Source: Microdochium bolleyi
Taxonomy: Eukaryota; Ascomycota; Sordariomycetes; Xylariales; Microdochiaceae
Reading direction: 5' to 3'
DNA: 64,000 bases
Assembly (NCBI GenBank): GCA_001566295.1
Contig: KQ964273.1
Span: 181,289 to 245,288, forward strand
Shown here: one piece after another, positions 9,053 to 19,747 of the stretch
How the letters are laid out: each line of letters opens with the position of its first letter
Position numbering within the stretch: position 1 is the stretch's first letter
Notes under the pieces: generated by a model
What the model saw: only the letters and a program-made list of their open reading frames with translations
The model's database searches: none
Told to the model about the DNA's origin: nothing
Made by a program: the position numbers and the translations under genes

Positions 9053-11674
9053 TTACGCGGCAGTCAAGGTAATACTGCCACCGGTCAGCCCATCTCCCTT
9101 GACCGACACCTTGATCTCCCCAGTCTTGCCCGCCACCGTCCGCACGATAGCCAGGGCCCTGCCGCCCAGCGCCTTGCGCGTCAGCGAGGGGAACACGGTC
9201 TGGTCGATCGGGCTGCCGTTGTCCGTTGCGATGATCTCGCCCGCGCCGCCATCCTCGACCGCAAACGTCAGCGCGTTCGACGCCGTCGGCACCACGTCCC
9301 CGCGCTCGTCCACAACGGCGACAGAGACGTACGCCAGGTCAGACCCGTCGCCCGCGAGGCCGGTCCTGTCCGCCTCGATCTTCAGCCCCGCGGGAGCACC
9401 CGCCGTGCGCACCGTCTCCTCGGCCCAGACGCTGCCGCCCTTGTACGCGACGACCTTGAGCTCACCCGGGGAGAATGTGACGTCGTTCCAGCGGAACCGC
9501 CACGCGTCCTGCGGCCGGGGGATGCGCCCCGCCGAGACACCGTTGACGAACAGCTCGGCCTCGTCGGCGCTCGAGAAGACGTGCACGGGGGTGACCTTGC
9601 CCACGCGGTCCGCGCCGAAGCTCCAGTGCGGCAGGATGTGCGCCATCTTGACAGTCGGGTTCCAGCGCGCCTGGTACAGCCAGAATCGGTCCTTCTTGAA
9701 GCCGGCGAGGTCGACGATGCCGAAATACGACGAGCGCGCGAGCTCGGCGTCGTCGTATGGGGTCGGCTCGCCGAGGTAGTCGAAGCCGGTCCACACGTAC
9801 TCGCCCGCCGCGTAGGGCTGGTAGCGGTCCTGCATGGCGAAGACTTTATCCGGGGCGGACCCCCAGCTGGGGCCGTACAGGCCGTACTCGGAGACGGTGA
9901 GGGCGGAGAAGTTGGCGCCGCGCCCGTCGGCCACGATCGCGGAGCTGTTGGAGACGACGGGGAAGATGTACTCGCCGCGCATGGACAGCGCGGAGGATGT
10001 CTCGGAGGAGTAGATGAGCTTGTTGGGGTACATGGAGTGGAAGGTTGGGTAGGGGGACGAGAAGGAGTCGCCGTGACCCTCGCCCTGGTAATTTAGTCCC
10101 ACGCCATCCACGACGCCGGGGAGTCCGTCGCCGGGTCTCGCGCTGTTGAAAGCGCAGGTTGCAGGGCGGGTGACGTCCTCGCTGCGGACGATGTCGACGA
10201 GAACCTGACCCGTCGCGGCACCCGCCGCGGTGCGCTGCTCGGGGATCTCGTTGCCGATGCTCCACGCGATGACCGAAGGGTGGTTCCTGTCGCGGCGCAG
10301 CAGGGAGCGCAGGTCGGCCTCATGCCAGTCGTCGAAGAGCAGGTGGTAGTCGTTCTGGACCTTGGCCTGGCGCCACATGTCGAACGCCTCGTCGAGCACC
10401 ACGAAGCCCATCTCGTCGGCGAGCTCGAGGAGCTCTGGCGCGGGCGGGTTGTGCGTCGTGCGCAGCGCGTTGGAGCCCATCTCCCGCAGGGTGTTGAGCT
10501 GCCGGCGGGCGGCGGCGATGTGGAAGGCCGCGCCGAGGGCGCCCTGGTCGTGGTGGTTGCAGGTGCCCTTCTGGTAGACGCGGACCCCGTTGACGAGCAG
10601 GCCCTGGTTCGGGTCGTGGACGAGGGAGCGGACACCGAAGCGGGTGGTGTAGGTGTCGAGGACCTTGCCGTCAGAAGTCTTGAGGGTCGTGGTCGCTTCG
10701 TAGAGGTTGGGAGTCTGCTCCGGCGGTGGGCCCCAGAGTCTGGGGTTGCTGATCTTGACGGAGGAGTCTATCGCCTGCTTCATACCGGCGGCGACGGTGC
10801 CGGAGACGGAGGGGAAGGTGGCGACGACGTCCTGGCTGCCAACGGCGCGGACCTCGGTGACAGCCGTGACCTGGACCTCTTCCTTGCCGGCATTGACGAC
10901 ATCGATGCCGAGCTCGACGGTCGCCTCCTGGGCCGAGACGGACGGAGTGTTCACGCGGGAGCCGTAGTGTCCCACATGGACGTCGCTGGTCTTGACGAGC
11001 CAGATGTTGCGGTACAAACCTGCACCGGGATACCAGCGCGACGAGGCGTTTGGGTTGTCCAGGCGGATCGCGAGGATGTTGTCCTGACCGACCGTGACGT
11101 AGGGGGTCAGGTCGAGCCGGAAGGAGCTGTATCCGAAGGGCCACCCGCCGACAAGCACGCCGTTGAGCCAGACGGCCGAGTACGACATGGCACCGTCGAT
11201 ATCGAGGTAGATCTGTTTGCCGTCATCGCCAGCCTCGACGGTGATGCTGCGACGGTACCACCCGACGCCATCGGAAGGCAGCCGGCCCATGCCGCCGCTG
11301 ATACCGGGCGCGCCAAAGGGTCCCTTGATCGCCCAGTCGTGCGGCACGTTCACCGACTCCCAGCCGGCGTCGTCGAACGAGGCCTGCACATAGGGGACGT
11401 CGGCCCCAGGAGGTGTGCCCGTGGGCCGGTCATGCTTCGGGCCGTCGACCAGCATGTCATTGGCCGAGGGAAGGATCCATGGCTTGAGGGTCCCGTTGTA
11501 CGACAGGCCGTCCGGGTTCGTGGTGAAGCGCTGGAACTTCCAGGCCGTGTTGATGCTGAGACGCTCGCGCGGGGATGAGTTGATGTTGTCTCTCTCTGTG
11601 GGATAGGCCAGGGTGTTGCCGGCCAGGGCGAGGAGGCCCACGGCAGCGGCCTTCAGGAACTGCACAGGCGCCAT
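9053..11674 (-). CDS. secreted GH2 beta-galactosidase
   Basis: This is a single exon of 873 residues. The start is the ATG at 11674, which is followed by a signal peptide (APVQFLKAAAVGLLALAG, cut near residue 22); the frame is open upstream but without an ATG. Domain order follows glycoside hydrolase family 2: an N-terminal sugar-binding jelly roll (NVPHDWAIKGPFG and GVGWYRR), an Ig-like domain, then a TIM barrel from about residue 370. SIGNEIPEQ carries the predicted acid/base Glu near residue 482, and IYSSETSSA carries the predicted nucleophile Glu near residue 570. C-terminal beta-sandwich domains follow. The enzyme should act outside the cell on beta-galactosides of plant polymers. Long open frames on the opposite strand reflect high GC at third codon positions and are not genes. 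Confidence 0.9.
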   Translation of the reverse strand: MAPVQFLKAAAVGLLALAGNTLAYPTERDNINSSPRERLSINTAWKFQRFTTNPDGLSYNGTLKPWILPSANDMLVDGPKHDRPTGTPPGADVPYVQASFDDAGWESVNVPHDWAIKGPFGAPGISGGMGRLPSDGVGWYRRSITVEAGDDGKQIYLDIDGAMSYSAVWLNGVLVGGWPFGYSSFRLDLTPYVTVGQDNILAIRLDNPNASSRWYPGAGLYRNIWLVKTSDVHVGHYGSRVNTPSVSAQEATVELGIDVVNAGKEEVQVTAVTEVRAVGSQDVVATFPSVSGTVAAGMKQAIDSSVKISNPRLWGPPPEQTPNLYEATTTLKTSDGKVLDTYTTRFGVRSLVHDPNQGLLVNGVRVYQKGTCNHHDQGALGAAFHIAAARRQLNTLREMGSNALRTTHNPPAPELLELADEMGFVVLDEAFDMWRQAKVQNDYHLLFDDWHEADLRSLLRRDRNHPSVIAWSIGNEIPEQRTAAGAATGQVLVDIVRSEDVTRPATCAFNSARPGDGLPGVVDGVGLNYQGEGHGDSFSSPYPTFHSMYPNKLIYSSETSSALSMRGEYIFPVVSNSSAIVADGRGANFSALTVSEYGLYGPSWGSAPDKVFAMQDRYQPYAAGEYVWTGFDYLGEPTPYDDAELARSSYFGIVDLAGFKKDRFWLYQARWNPTVKMAHILPHWSFGADRVGKVTPVHVFSSADEAELFVNGVSAGRIPRPQDAWRFRWNDVTFSPGELKVVAYKGGSVWAEETVRTAGAPAGLKIEADRTGLAGDGSDLAYVSVAVVDERGDVVPTASNALTFAVEDGGAGEIIATDNGSPIDQTVFPSLTRKALGGRALAIVRTVAGKTGEIKVSVKGDGLTGGSITLTAA

Positions 11675-12711
11675 CTTGTTCGCTGAGCCGATTGTGGCAG
11701 GATTGGCTTGACAAGACTCCGGGAGAGCGTCTTGAAAGAACAACCACACAGGCTCAATGAGTCTGGGGATCCGGCCGGGTTGTTTTTATTTCACTCGCGG
11801 CACTGCTGCGGGCAAGTCCGGCGAACGTACGTCAGTCCGCATGTCTGCCCTCAGGCACAACACAGTTGTATAAGCGACGATGCGACTCTCCTCGACCGCG
11901 CGATCGCCTGTCGGTGGGAGCTGTGCCGAATGCCACTCCAGTGCCGATCCGTGCCGCGACTCGATGTAACGGTACATCGAGACGTCACTTACCGAGTTGC
12001 CCTTAACGGCGAGCCAATGGCACCAAACACACTGAAGCAGGGTATGATCGTCGCTGCTTCCCCTCAGTCACCGGACAGGGGCTGGGGTTCTCCAAGGCAC
12101 GACTCCGGCACGCCCAAAGGTTCCCCGGGGTGGGGAAGAACACACACTTCTCCCCTGTCTGCAGTAATAAAGTCGTGGCTGCATTCGCTTATGATTCGCG
12201 GGGAAGATGCATGCATGCAAAGCACACGAGGCAATGGCCTCGCAACGACCATCTCAACTAGCTGATGGATGACGCCAACAGTTTACCCCCGATGTTCCTG
12301 TTCTGGGGAGGTGAAGCTTGTGAGTTTCGGCAGAAGATTCAATGGTCTAAAATGACAAGCAAATCTGGGTTCATCCAGGAGCTCTCAAAAGGCCCGGTGC
12401 GCTAACGCCACTTGATGATTTCCCCCATAGACGACTTGGCCATATGCTGTACCAGCACACGCAATTGATTCAACTCTACCGAGCACACTGCACGGTCAAT
12501 CAGGAAATCTTCTCGAACACTCATCTGTATATTGACTTGACTAGAGAATGCAGCGAAGTAAATAACCCCTGAAGACTAATCACGGCCCTTTGTCATCTCT
12601 TCCGAGCAGCGGAACCAGAGCGTTGCGTTCCCGCGGCCGTGACCACCAGGAGTTTTGCCCCTCTCAAGCTGGGCGCCCGAACATTTTCTTTGGCCCCGTC
12701 TTTGGGCAAGC
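11675..12711. other. intergenic region between GH2 and LPMO genes
   Basis: This holds the beta-galactosidase promoter (right after 11674 on the minus strand) and the 3' flank of the LPMO gene. I see no supported gene. Confidence 0.5.
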
Positions 12712-13848
12712 TCAGAGGCACTGGGAGTAGTACTGGTTGGACGCCTTGCAGGTGCCGGCCGAGCAACACTTTGCGCCAGTGAATCCTTCGCCGCCGCACT
12801 GTCCGTAGAGGGCAGCACAGTTGCCGCCGCTACCACCGCCGCCGCCGCCGGTGTTGCCGCCACCATTGCCACCGCCAGTGTTGCCGCCGCCGTTGTTGCC
12901 ACCACCGCTGCCGCCGCCGCCGGACCAGACAGAGGGGCCGGGGAAGGTGAAGGGCTTGTGGCCGTTGTAGACGGACATGGTGGCGTAGGGGTCGTTGTTG
13001 CGGTACGCGCCGGGGAACTTGACCATCGGGCCGGGAGAGCCGGAGCCGCCGCCCTGAACCTTGACCTGCACGCACGAGACGTAGTGCTCGGGCTGGTTGA
13101 CGTGGGAGCGGTGGACGCCTGAATGACCCCGAAGAAGAGGGCGTCAGCACGATGCTCAGCCATTAAGAAGAGGGGAAACAAAGACAGGGTCCCAGGGGAC
13201 AGGAAGGGACTCACCGATGTGCTCAAAGCGGACGAGGTACTCGCCGTTGGGAGTATCGCGGGGGATGGTGGCGGTGAGGTAGTTCTTCTCCCAGGTGCAC
13301 CAGGCGTTGGTCGTGAAGTCGCCGCCGCTGTTGCAGACGCCCTCCTGCTTGATCTTGAACCAGTCGCCGGAGCCGTCGTAGCCCTTGACGTTGTCGCCGG
13401 GAGCCCGGGACATGTAGACCAGGCCGGGCCCTAAACGTGACATGGGGTTTGTGAGCCTCTGGACTCTTGAGAACTGCTAGTTGTGTGCGCAGCACAATTT
13501 GCAAAGGCAAAGAGCGAACATACCGGGATGGCCCATGGTGGCGCCTACGCCGAGGGTGACCTTGAGCTCGTCGCCCGCGTTGACCGTGAGGACCTGCGTG
13601 TTGCCTGCCTTACTAAAGGCGCCCTGGTTGCAGCGGATGTCGGGCCCGTCCGCGTGGGAGCCGTCGCGGATGTCGGCCGACGGGTTAGACGAGAACTTGA
13701 TCGGGTTGTACCTGGTCGCGCGGGTGAAGTCGCGGATGTAGCGGAACGCGGGCGTGGTCTGGCCCTTGTAGGTGACCACGTCGAAGAAGTAGTGGGCAGA
13801 GGCGCCGTTGATGGCCAGCGCGGCCCCGAGGAGGGCGGAGACCTTCAT
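12712..13848 (-). CDS. AA9 lytic polysaccharide monooxygenase with C-terminal CBM1
   Basis: Three exons, 13848-13524, 13430-13215 and 13118-12712, give 315 residues; introns are 93 bases (GTATGT...TTTAG) and 96 bases (GTGAGT...TTCAG). The signal peptide ends at ASA, leaving His as the first mature residue (HYFFDVVTY). That His, together with the His in MGHPGPGL, forms the copper histidine brace. The Tyr in EHYVSC is the expected axial residue. Both splices fall inside conserved blocks (GHPG/GPGLVYMS and EHIG/VHRSHVNQ), which supports the model. A Gly/Asn/Thr-rich linker (about residues 245-278) leads to a fungal-type cellulose-binding module, CAALYGQCGGEGFTG...YYSQCL. The enzyme is secreted and oxidatively cleaves cellulose or a related glucan. 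The linker DNA (about 12825-12930) is a low-complexity GCC/ACC repeat tract. Confidence 0.93.
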
Positions 13849-16725
13849 GGTTGCGAGAGAGCAGACTGTGTCGTGGGCAGGCAGGTAGGCGGTGTTATGA
13901 CTGACCGGGTTGCTGATCTGTCTCGTTTTCTGAATGTATCGGAGGAGGATCCGTCGATGGTTTTATACATCAAGGGGGCCTTGTTCATCTCGATGAGTTG
14001 TCAAGGCCCTCAAAGGTATCACATCTAGCACCAGACCAGCCAAGAACATCACGAACGATGCAGCCTCGTCGTGAGTCGCGAAACGCGGAGCTCACACTCC
14101 GTAACATGGGGATATGCGGCCTCGGATACACCCCGGCCGCCCAATCCCGCTTTCTCCCTCCACTTAAATGCCCGACCTGCACATCCGGGGGATTCCCCAA
14201 GCCTTGGCATTCACAAGTTTCGCTACGATGGCAATATAGGAAGATTTTGCGCCAAGATATACAGACGCACGTGCGGAGAGTAAGGCGCACATGCGAATGC
14301 CAGCAGAGGCGGTGCGGTGTCTCGCGCCGCCGCACGCGGTATAGGCAAGGTTGGGACCTGTATGCATGGCATCGCTGTTACACCAATGCTGGGGTATCGC
14401 CCGACCTTCTGGGTCTGTTGGACGATCGTCCCCGGAAAGAGACCCCGGGAGAATAATCTGAGTCTTGGGTTACGCTTGTCTCAGGGGCCTGCAATCATAC
14501 TGATTGGACGGCGTTTTCCGTCGTCAACGCTAGCTTACTTGCATGTAAGTCACGCGACGACAAAGACCACGATGGTGGCCAACCACAGCCCTTCTGATGT
14601 TCCATTCCCTCAAGGGCTGGCATCATGGGCCATAACAGGAAGACCGCACACGAAGTCTCCTCAAGTGTAGACATGAATATCCTGATGCTATTCACGAACA
14701 TGATACCTCCTCAAGTATTCTTGGCTACGATCTGCATTCCGACACGGGCGCGGAGAGTCCGTAACGACTAATTCTGCTTGAACAAGGTGTGTGAAATTGG
14801 AAGCCGGTCTCCCGTACAGACGACCGCGAAGTCTGCTGAAAAGAAAAACAATGTAGACGCCTGGGGAAGGCTGAAGTGGCCATTGGCACTCAACGACGGC
14901 AAGTCTGCAAAAAAGTATGCTTCCACAGAGGGATCAAGAGTGTTGTGAGCGTGACTAGCTGTAGTTAGGCTCGTCAACTTCGATGCCGCCCGATTGATTG
15001 ACAGGGTAATGGTCTGGGAACTTGTTGGCCCCTGCACACGCGATTGCGGACTTTTCAACGTTGAGGATTTACTCAAGAGATGTTCCGCCGTCCCGCATTC
15101 CTGACTTCATGGTCAAGCCCCTGACTCGCCACGATGCTGGGAACACACAGCTGTTCGGGCCTTTGGAGCGAGGTCGACGGAGTAAGCGCTCGTGGTGAGA
15201 TGGTCACACAGACTGCACCAGCATGATTGGTCTCCCCGTCGAGTCAGAAAGACCACAAGGGAAGCGCCAAGTCCCAGCGGGCGGTCCGCGTTCCCGACTG
15301 CGGCCACCAGCATCGTGACTCGGTCTACACGAGAAGCGTCCGGTCGACTATCACACTTGTGAAGTCGGGGTCGAGTAATGGAATTGCAGGAACCAACCCC
15401 AGTGGAGAAGGTTGCAGAGACTCATATGTGCGGAGCTTTTGGCTCGATTGGGTGTGTGGAGGTGGATAGTCCGCAGCCAAGACCCAGGGCAACCCTTGAA
15501 CGATTCCGCCAGTCAGAAAGCCCATTCAAACTGCGAAAATAGATCTGTTGGATCTTGGAAAGATGCAATGCCGTGATTCGACAGTCATGCCTCGGTGTTG
15601 AAGTGCACGATCACGATGCCTCGGCGTGGTCGGTACTTCTCGGGCGTGCTCCGTTGCAGAATCGGAACGGCTCAGATGGTGCTCTGATGTTGGTTCAGTC
15701 AGCTCCAAGCAGTGATACCCCAACGAAACCCCTCCCGGCAACAGTTGGCACCCAACGATGACTCGTGAGCTCTGTGGGCTTCCAATTCCCTTTCATGTCG
15801 CAAGAATGCAGACGACAGCCTTCTTCACCCCCCATCGTTCATCCCGCCTGCCGACAATACCCTGACGACATGCCAAAGACGTGTTACATTCTGTAAGCAT
15901 TTGTGCAACTCCGTTTCTCAATGTCTTCTCTTCGCAACCACCATATGGCTCTGCGAAAGGGCGGCCGTATACGCTCGGTATCATTCTACTCTTCATCGAA
16001 GCGTGCGAGTACATTCGCGTCATTCGAAGTAAAGAAGCCAGGTCTGGCTTTATGCTTGTTTCTCGCGTGATCGTTGCCCATGAGAATGCGTTCTGCGACT
16101 CCAGCTTCCATTTCTCTGCGCGAACACCAAGATCCCCCCACGAGCTCCTTGATCACCCGGCCTGGTCGTTTCTTCTTGATAATTCTCGTTGTAAGAATGG
16201 CTTTTGATTCTGGTCTACAGACCCCGAAGTACCTCGGCTTAGCTTAGCAGATTCCAAGGGGGCTAGGTCGCAGGGCCGAGCACGATCAAGTCTAGCCCTC
16301 CAGCACCAGCAACGCCTGTGTTGTTTAGTGGCATTTGTTACTGACTAGCGCTACTTGTGTGCCTCACTAACCAAGCCTTCGAAACCTTGCCGGGTGCTTG
16401 CTGCGGAACAATGGCGAGATGTGAACGCCTTCCATAGACACTACTGGGACTCTTCCACTCACGGTTGCAAGAGAAAACTAAAGCTAACGATGATCTGGCA
16501 AAGTCTGAATCCCGACAATACGGGCTGCTGACGATATTAGACCGCACACTAGCGAACCTCGACACCCGGGACTCGGGTCCCCATCTGCCGAAGCTCTCAC
16601 TGTTTCTCAACGACCGCTACATCATCTAGCACAGCGCACATTCTTTCTTCCAGCCGTACTGCTTGGACACTTACTTGTCGCCCGCACTCGTTAAACATTC
16701 AAAATCTCCACATCAGCTCTCCACG
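13849..16725. other. long intergenic stretch
   Basis: I see no convincing gene on either strand in nearly 3 kb. The reading frames are short, overlap each other, and lack domains. The longest, 15881-16207 (+) and 14768-15076 (-), show no features of protein families I know, and the latter lacks an ATG. No tRNA, rRNA or transposon ends were recognised. Confidence 0.5.
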
Positions 16726-17169
16726 ATGAGGTTGCCGAGACATTTCATGCTCGCTCTGGCAATGACAGTTCCAGTTTTCGCCAAGCCCTCTCACGGGGAC
16801 AGCTTGTCCGCCGAGTCTGCAACGCAGCTGTGTCGTGCTTGCACCGTGGTCAGGGTCACGACACTGACGACTACAGAGACTGTGACGGCTACTCCCACGA
16901 TTATCGCGGGATTTATCACTGCATCGAAGGCTGAGACGGTGCCTGCTGTCGATATCACCGCTCCCGAAACAAGCGTCGGCTCGAGGCGGCGCATCAAGAA
17001 GCTGCGCCGCTTCGTTGCCGACCCAAGCTCGTGCGTGTCCACCGTCAGCATGGTCATCACCACGTACGCAGTCGCGATGCAAACCGTGACATTCGAAGCA
17101 GCAATCCTGACCACTAGCACTGCCACCGACAACATTCTCGCCGCCGGCACAGCGACATTTGCTATATAG
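16726..17169 (+). CDS. hypothetical small secreted protein
   Basis: This single frame of 147 residues starts at the ATG at 16726. That start is chosen because it gives a plausible signal peptide (RLPRHFMLALAMTVPVFAKP); the upstream in-frame ATG at 16663 would bury it. The mature chain is rich in Thr, Val and Ala (for example VVRVTTLTTTETVTATPT) with one basic patch (SRRRIKKLRR) in the middle and three Cys. I do not recognise the family. A competing frame on the other strand (17232-16699) has similar length but no better features, so this call is weak. Confidence 0.35.
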   Translation: MRLPRHFMLALAMTVPVFAKPSHGDSLSAESATQLCRACTVVRVTTLTTTETVTATPTIIAGFITASKAETVPAVDITAPETSVGSRRRIKKLRRFVADPSSCVSTVSMVITTYAVAMQTVTFEAAILTTSTATDNILAAGTATFAI

Positions 17170-18558
17170 CAGGTGACCTGACCAATCTGACGACCATCCA
17201 AGCGACGTTATGATGGCGAGATCGATGACCACCTGTCGGCATCCAATCGATTGCTTCCGAGGATCGTCTTGGCTCAGTCCGTGACCACTATGGAGTCGTC
17301 AACCGTGGAGCCTTACGTTGGGCCGTACTGTTCCAAGCAGGAGATCCGCAACGGCCTTGTCGGGCTGCTGTTCGTCGGACGGCCTATGCTTGCGAGCCCG
17401 CAGAGGCTCTGGACAGCCAGGACATTGCGGTAAGGCACATACGCGTTGTCGACGACATCCACACGCGCATCAACCCGGTGGCCGCAGCCGCATCGTCGTG
17501 GGATTTCAGCCCTCCATCTCCTGCTGGACCGTTTTGTGGACGCAGGGGACTGGCACGGGGGAGAGGTCAGACAGCTCGCCAGCTACAGACCCATGCTTCC
17601 TGCTCTGAGCGGAGTGGTGGCCGCCCTGGCTCGTTAGCAGTTATGATTTAGGACAGATATCGATGGTGGTCCTAGGATCGCGGCTTGTGTAAGGAGGTCA
17701 ATCTAGTATATATTTCTTATCACGAGCACTTCCAAGCACGTACGACCATAGGATCGAGAAAATTGAGGGTCCCGTCCGCTCCCCTGTACACAAGCTCGAT
17801 ACCGCCGGATCAGTAGTTGGGTCGGTGACGACCAGCGAATCCCCGGTGTTGTACGTTTTTGCTATTTTCTTTTGTCAAACGTATCTTTGCAGTTCGTCAC
17901 AGTCGCACCACTGCTTCATCATCCTTTCCAAATATGTACGCGGTGCAGCCTGTCGTCGTGATGTTTTTGGAGTGTGGAACGCTGTCAGGCACGAACAGAA
18001 TTAACATTCTCATCCAATATGATGAAATAGAAGGTTTGAGACATGCTCAGACATTCTCTAAACGGAGAGAAACGGCTTCGGCGAGACTTTAGTATTTGAA
18101 AACGCTCTGAACTACAGAACTGGTTATTGCTTCTATCCTGCCAAGGCTTCCTCGCCGGGCCCGAATGAAGTTTGTCGTCAAGCGGGCGGTCCCGCAGCCA
18201 AACCGTGGATCCTGGGTGTCTCTGCGACCCACGCTAGCGCGGCTGGAAGCAACCCGTCGGAGATCTCCAGCTGAATAAAAAGCCCTTGCTCTAGTGGTCT
18301 TAGTCTTGCGTCAAAGTGCGGGGAGCCTCGGATGCTTTTAGTCAGAAGCTGAAGGATGGTAGCGGCCACATGAGACATTGCGCGACACAAAACCTCGGTT
18401 CGTTCGTTGACTCCTCTACAACATTTGGGCTTCAGCTTTCCGAGCATGTTCATCGTGGACGAGGAATATCCGTAGGCCGACTGCTTCGATTTCACGATAC
18501 CCTCATCCAACTCACACGCAGCAGGAGCCGGATCGCGACGATCATCCATGTTACAGCT
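17170..18558. other. intergenic stretch
   Basis: Small frames between 17251 and 17637 show biased composition but carry no domain and no consistent splice model. From 17640 to 18300 the sequence is AT-richer and looks non-coding. The end of this stretch must contain the promoter of the hydroxylase gene at 18559. Confidence 0.4.
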
Positions 18559-19356
18559 ATGGCGACCGCCACCTTTACGAAATCATGGGCGTCACTCGTG
18601 CACCGCTACAACCCGCACATGATCGAGTTTGTTGGCACGCTCCTCGTCCAGATCTTCTTCTTCTGGATCCCATCTTTCGCCTATCTCGCGCTCGAACACA
18701 TAGCCCCCGAGCTCTCCGCGCGGCACAAGATCCAGCCCGCCCCGAAGCAACCTACAGCGAGCGATATCACGCAGTGCATCAAGGTCGTGCTCCGCAACCA
18801 GCTCATCAGCATCACCCTCTCCCTTCTCATCGCGGGTAGCTCGATCGCGACAGGCAAGACTCAAGGCGGGTACCGAGTCAGCGCTACACTGCCCACCTCG
18901 GCCGAGTTCCTGCGCGACCTCGTCCTCTGCGTCCTCCTGCGCGAGATCCTCTTCTACTACGCCCACCGCGTCCTGCACACGAGAACGCTCTACAAGTCGA
19001 TCCACAAGGTGCACCACAAGTTCACGGCCCCCGTGGCGCTCGCGGCCCAATTCGCGCACCCCGTCGAGCACATCGTCGCCAACACTTTACCGATCGCGAT
19101 CCCACCGCTCCTGCTGCACGCGCACGTGCTTACGGTCTGGGTCTTCATCGCGCTTATGCTGCTCGAGACGACGACGGTGCACAGCGGGTACGACTTCCTC
19201 GGCGGCGCGGCGACAAAGCATGACCTGCACCACGAGCTGTTCTCGGTCAACTTTGGCGGGCTCGGGCTGATGGACTGGTTCCACGGGACGGGGACCAAGA
19301 GGCGGGCCGTGGCGGAGGCGAGGGCGGATGGCAAGGTTAGGGGCAAGGCACAGTGA
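18559..19356 (+). CDS. membrane fatty acid hydroxylase / sterol desaturase family protein
   Basis: This is a single exon of 265 residues. The ATG at 18559 is chosen as the first in-frame start; the frame is open further upstream but reads as non-coding leader. Hydrophobic segments near residues 20-45, 80-100, 110-130 and 170-205 fit a polytopic ER-membrane protein. The three histidine clusters of the di-iron fatty acid hydroxylase superfamily are present: AHRVLH (about residue 135), HKVHHKF (about 152) and HDLHHELFSVNFG (about 223). Members hydroxylate or desaturate lipids or sterols. The gene is convergent with the NRPS, with 391 bases between the two stops. A role in hydroxylating the acyl chain of an NRPS lipopeptide is possible but only positional. 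Fungi also carry unlinked paralogues of this family. Confidence 0.82.
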   Translation: MATATFTKSWASLVHRYNPHMIEFVGTLLVQIFFFWIPSFAYLALEHIAPELSARHKIQPAPKQPTASDITQCIKVVLRNQLISITLSLLIAGSSIATGKTQGGYRVSATLPTSAEFLRDLVLCVLLREILFYYAHRVLHTRTLYKSIHKVHHKFTAPVALAAQFAHPVEHIVANTLPIAIPPLLLHAHVLTVWVFIALMLLETTTVHSGYDFLGGAATKHDLHHELFSVNFGGLGLMDWFHGTGTKRRAVAEARADGKVRGKAQ

Positions 19357-19747
19357 TTTACAGCCCTCTGTTCTGTGCACTCCTAGCTTTCACACAAACT
19401 AGTGTCTATTGCCTCTCAATGATGCCAAACTTCGATCAAATGTATTCAGACCTGTACAGAGCAGTTGCGTTGTTCCAGAGAAAGTCAAGGACCCGGCCCC
19501 GTTCCCGGACCTAGCATCTATGCCGGCCCAAATCATGAATGCGAACGTGTGTGCGACCTTTCAGCTCTTGTCCCCTTTCCATGGTACTCCGCTGTGCCCA
19601 AAGGTGCGAAGTAAAAACAGGCATTTGCAAGATAAGGGTGTAATATGTAGTCGATCGAGTATACGAGCAATCATGAGATGAATTTATGAACAATATTTGG
19701 AAAGCAAATTGATTACAATTGGACAAAAGAAAAATGTAAACGAATGT
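19357..19747. other. convergent 3' intergenic region
   Basis: This lies between the stop of the hydroxylase (+) and the stop of the NRPS (-). It is AT-rich towards 19680-19745, as expected for polyadenylation regions. It leaves no room for a thioesterase or further NRPS exon downstream of the NRPS stop. Confidence 0.6.

Noticed and set aside
9023..11578. Long plus-strand frames (357 and 432 residues) opposite the beta-galactosidase gene
   Set aside because: They are low-complexity Arg/Gly/Ala/Val-rich shadows caused by high third-position GC. The minus strand encodes a full GH2 enzyme with catalytic residues.
16699..17232. Minus-strand frame overlapping the putative secreted protein at 16726
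   Set aside because: It has no signal peptide, domain or splice support. The plus-strand frame is slightly better because of its signal-peptide-like start, but neither is strong.
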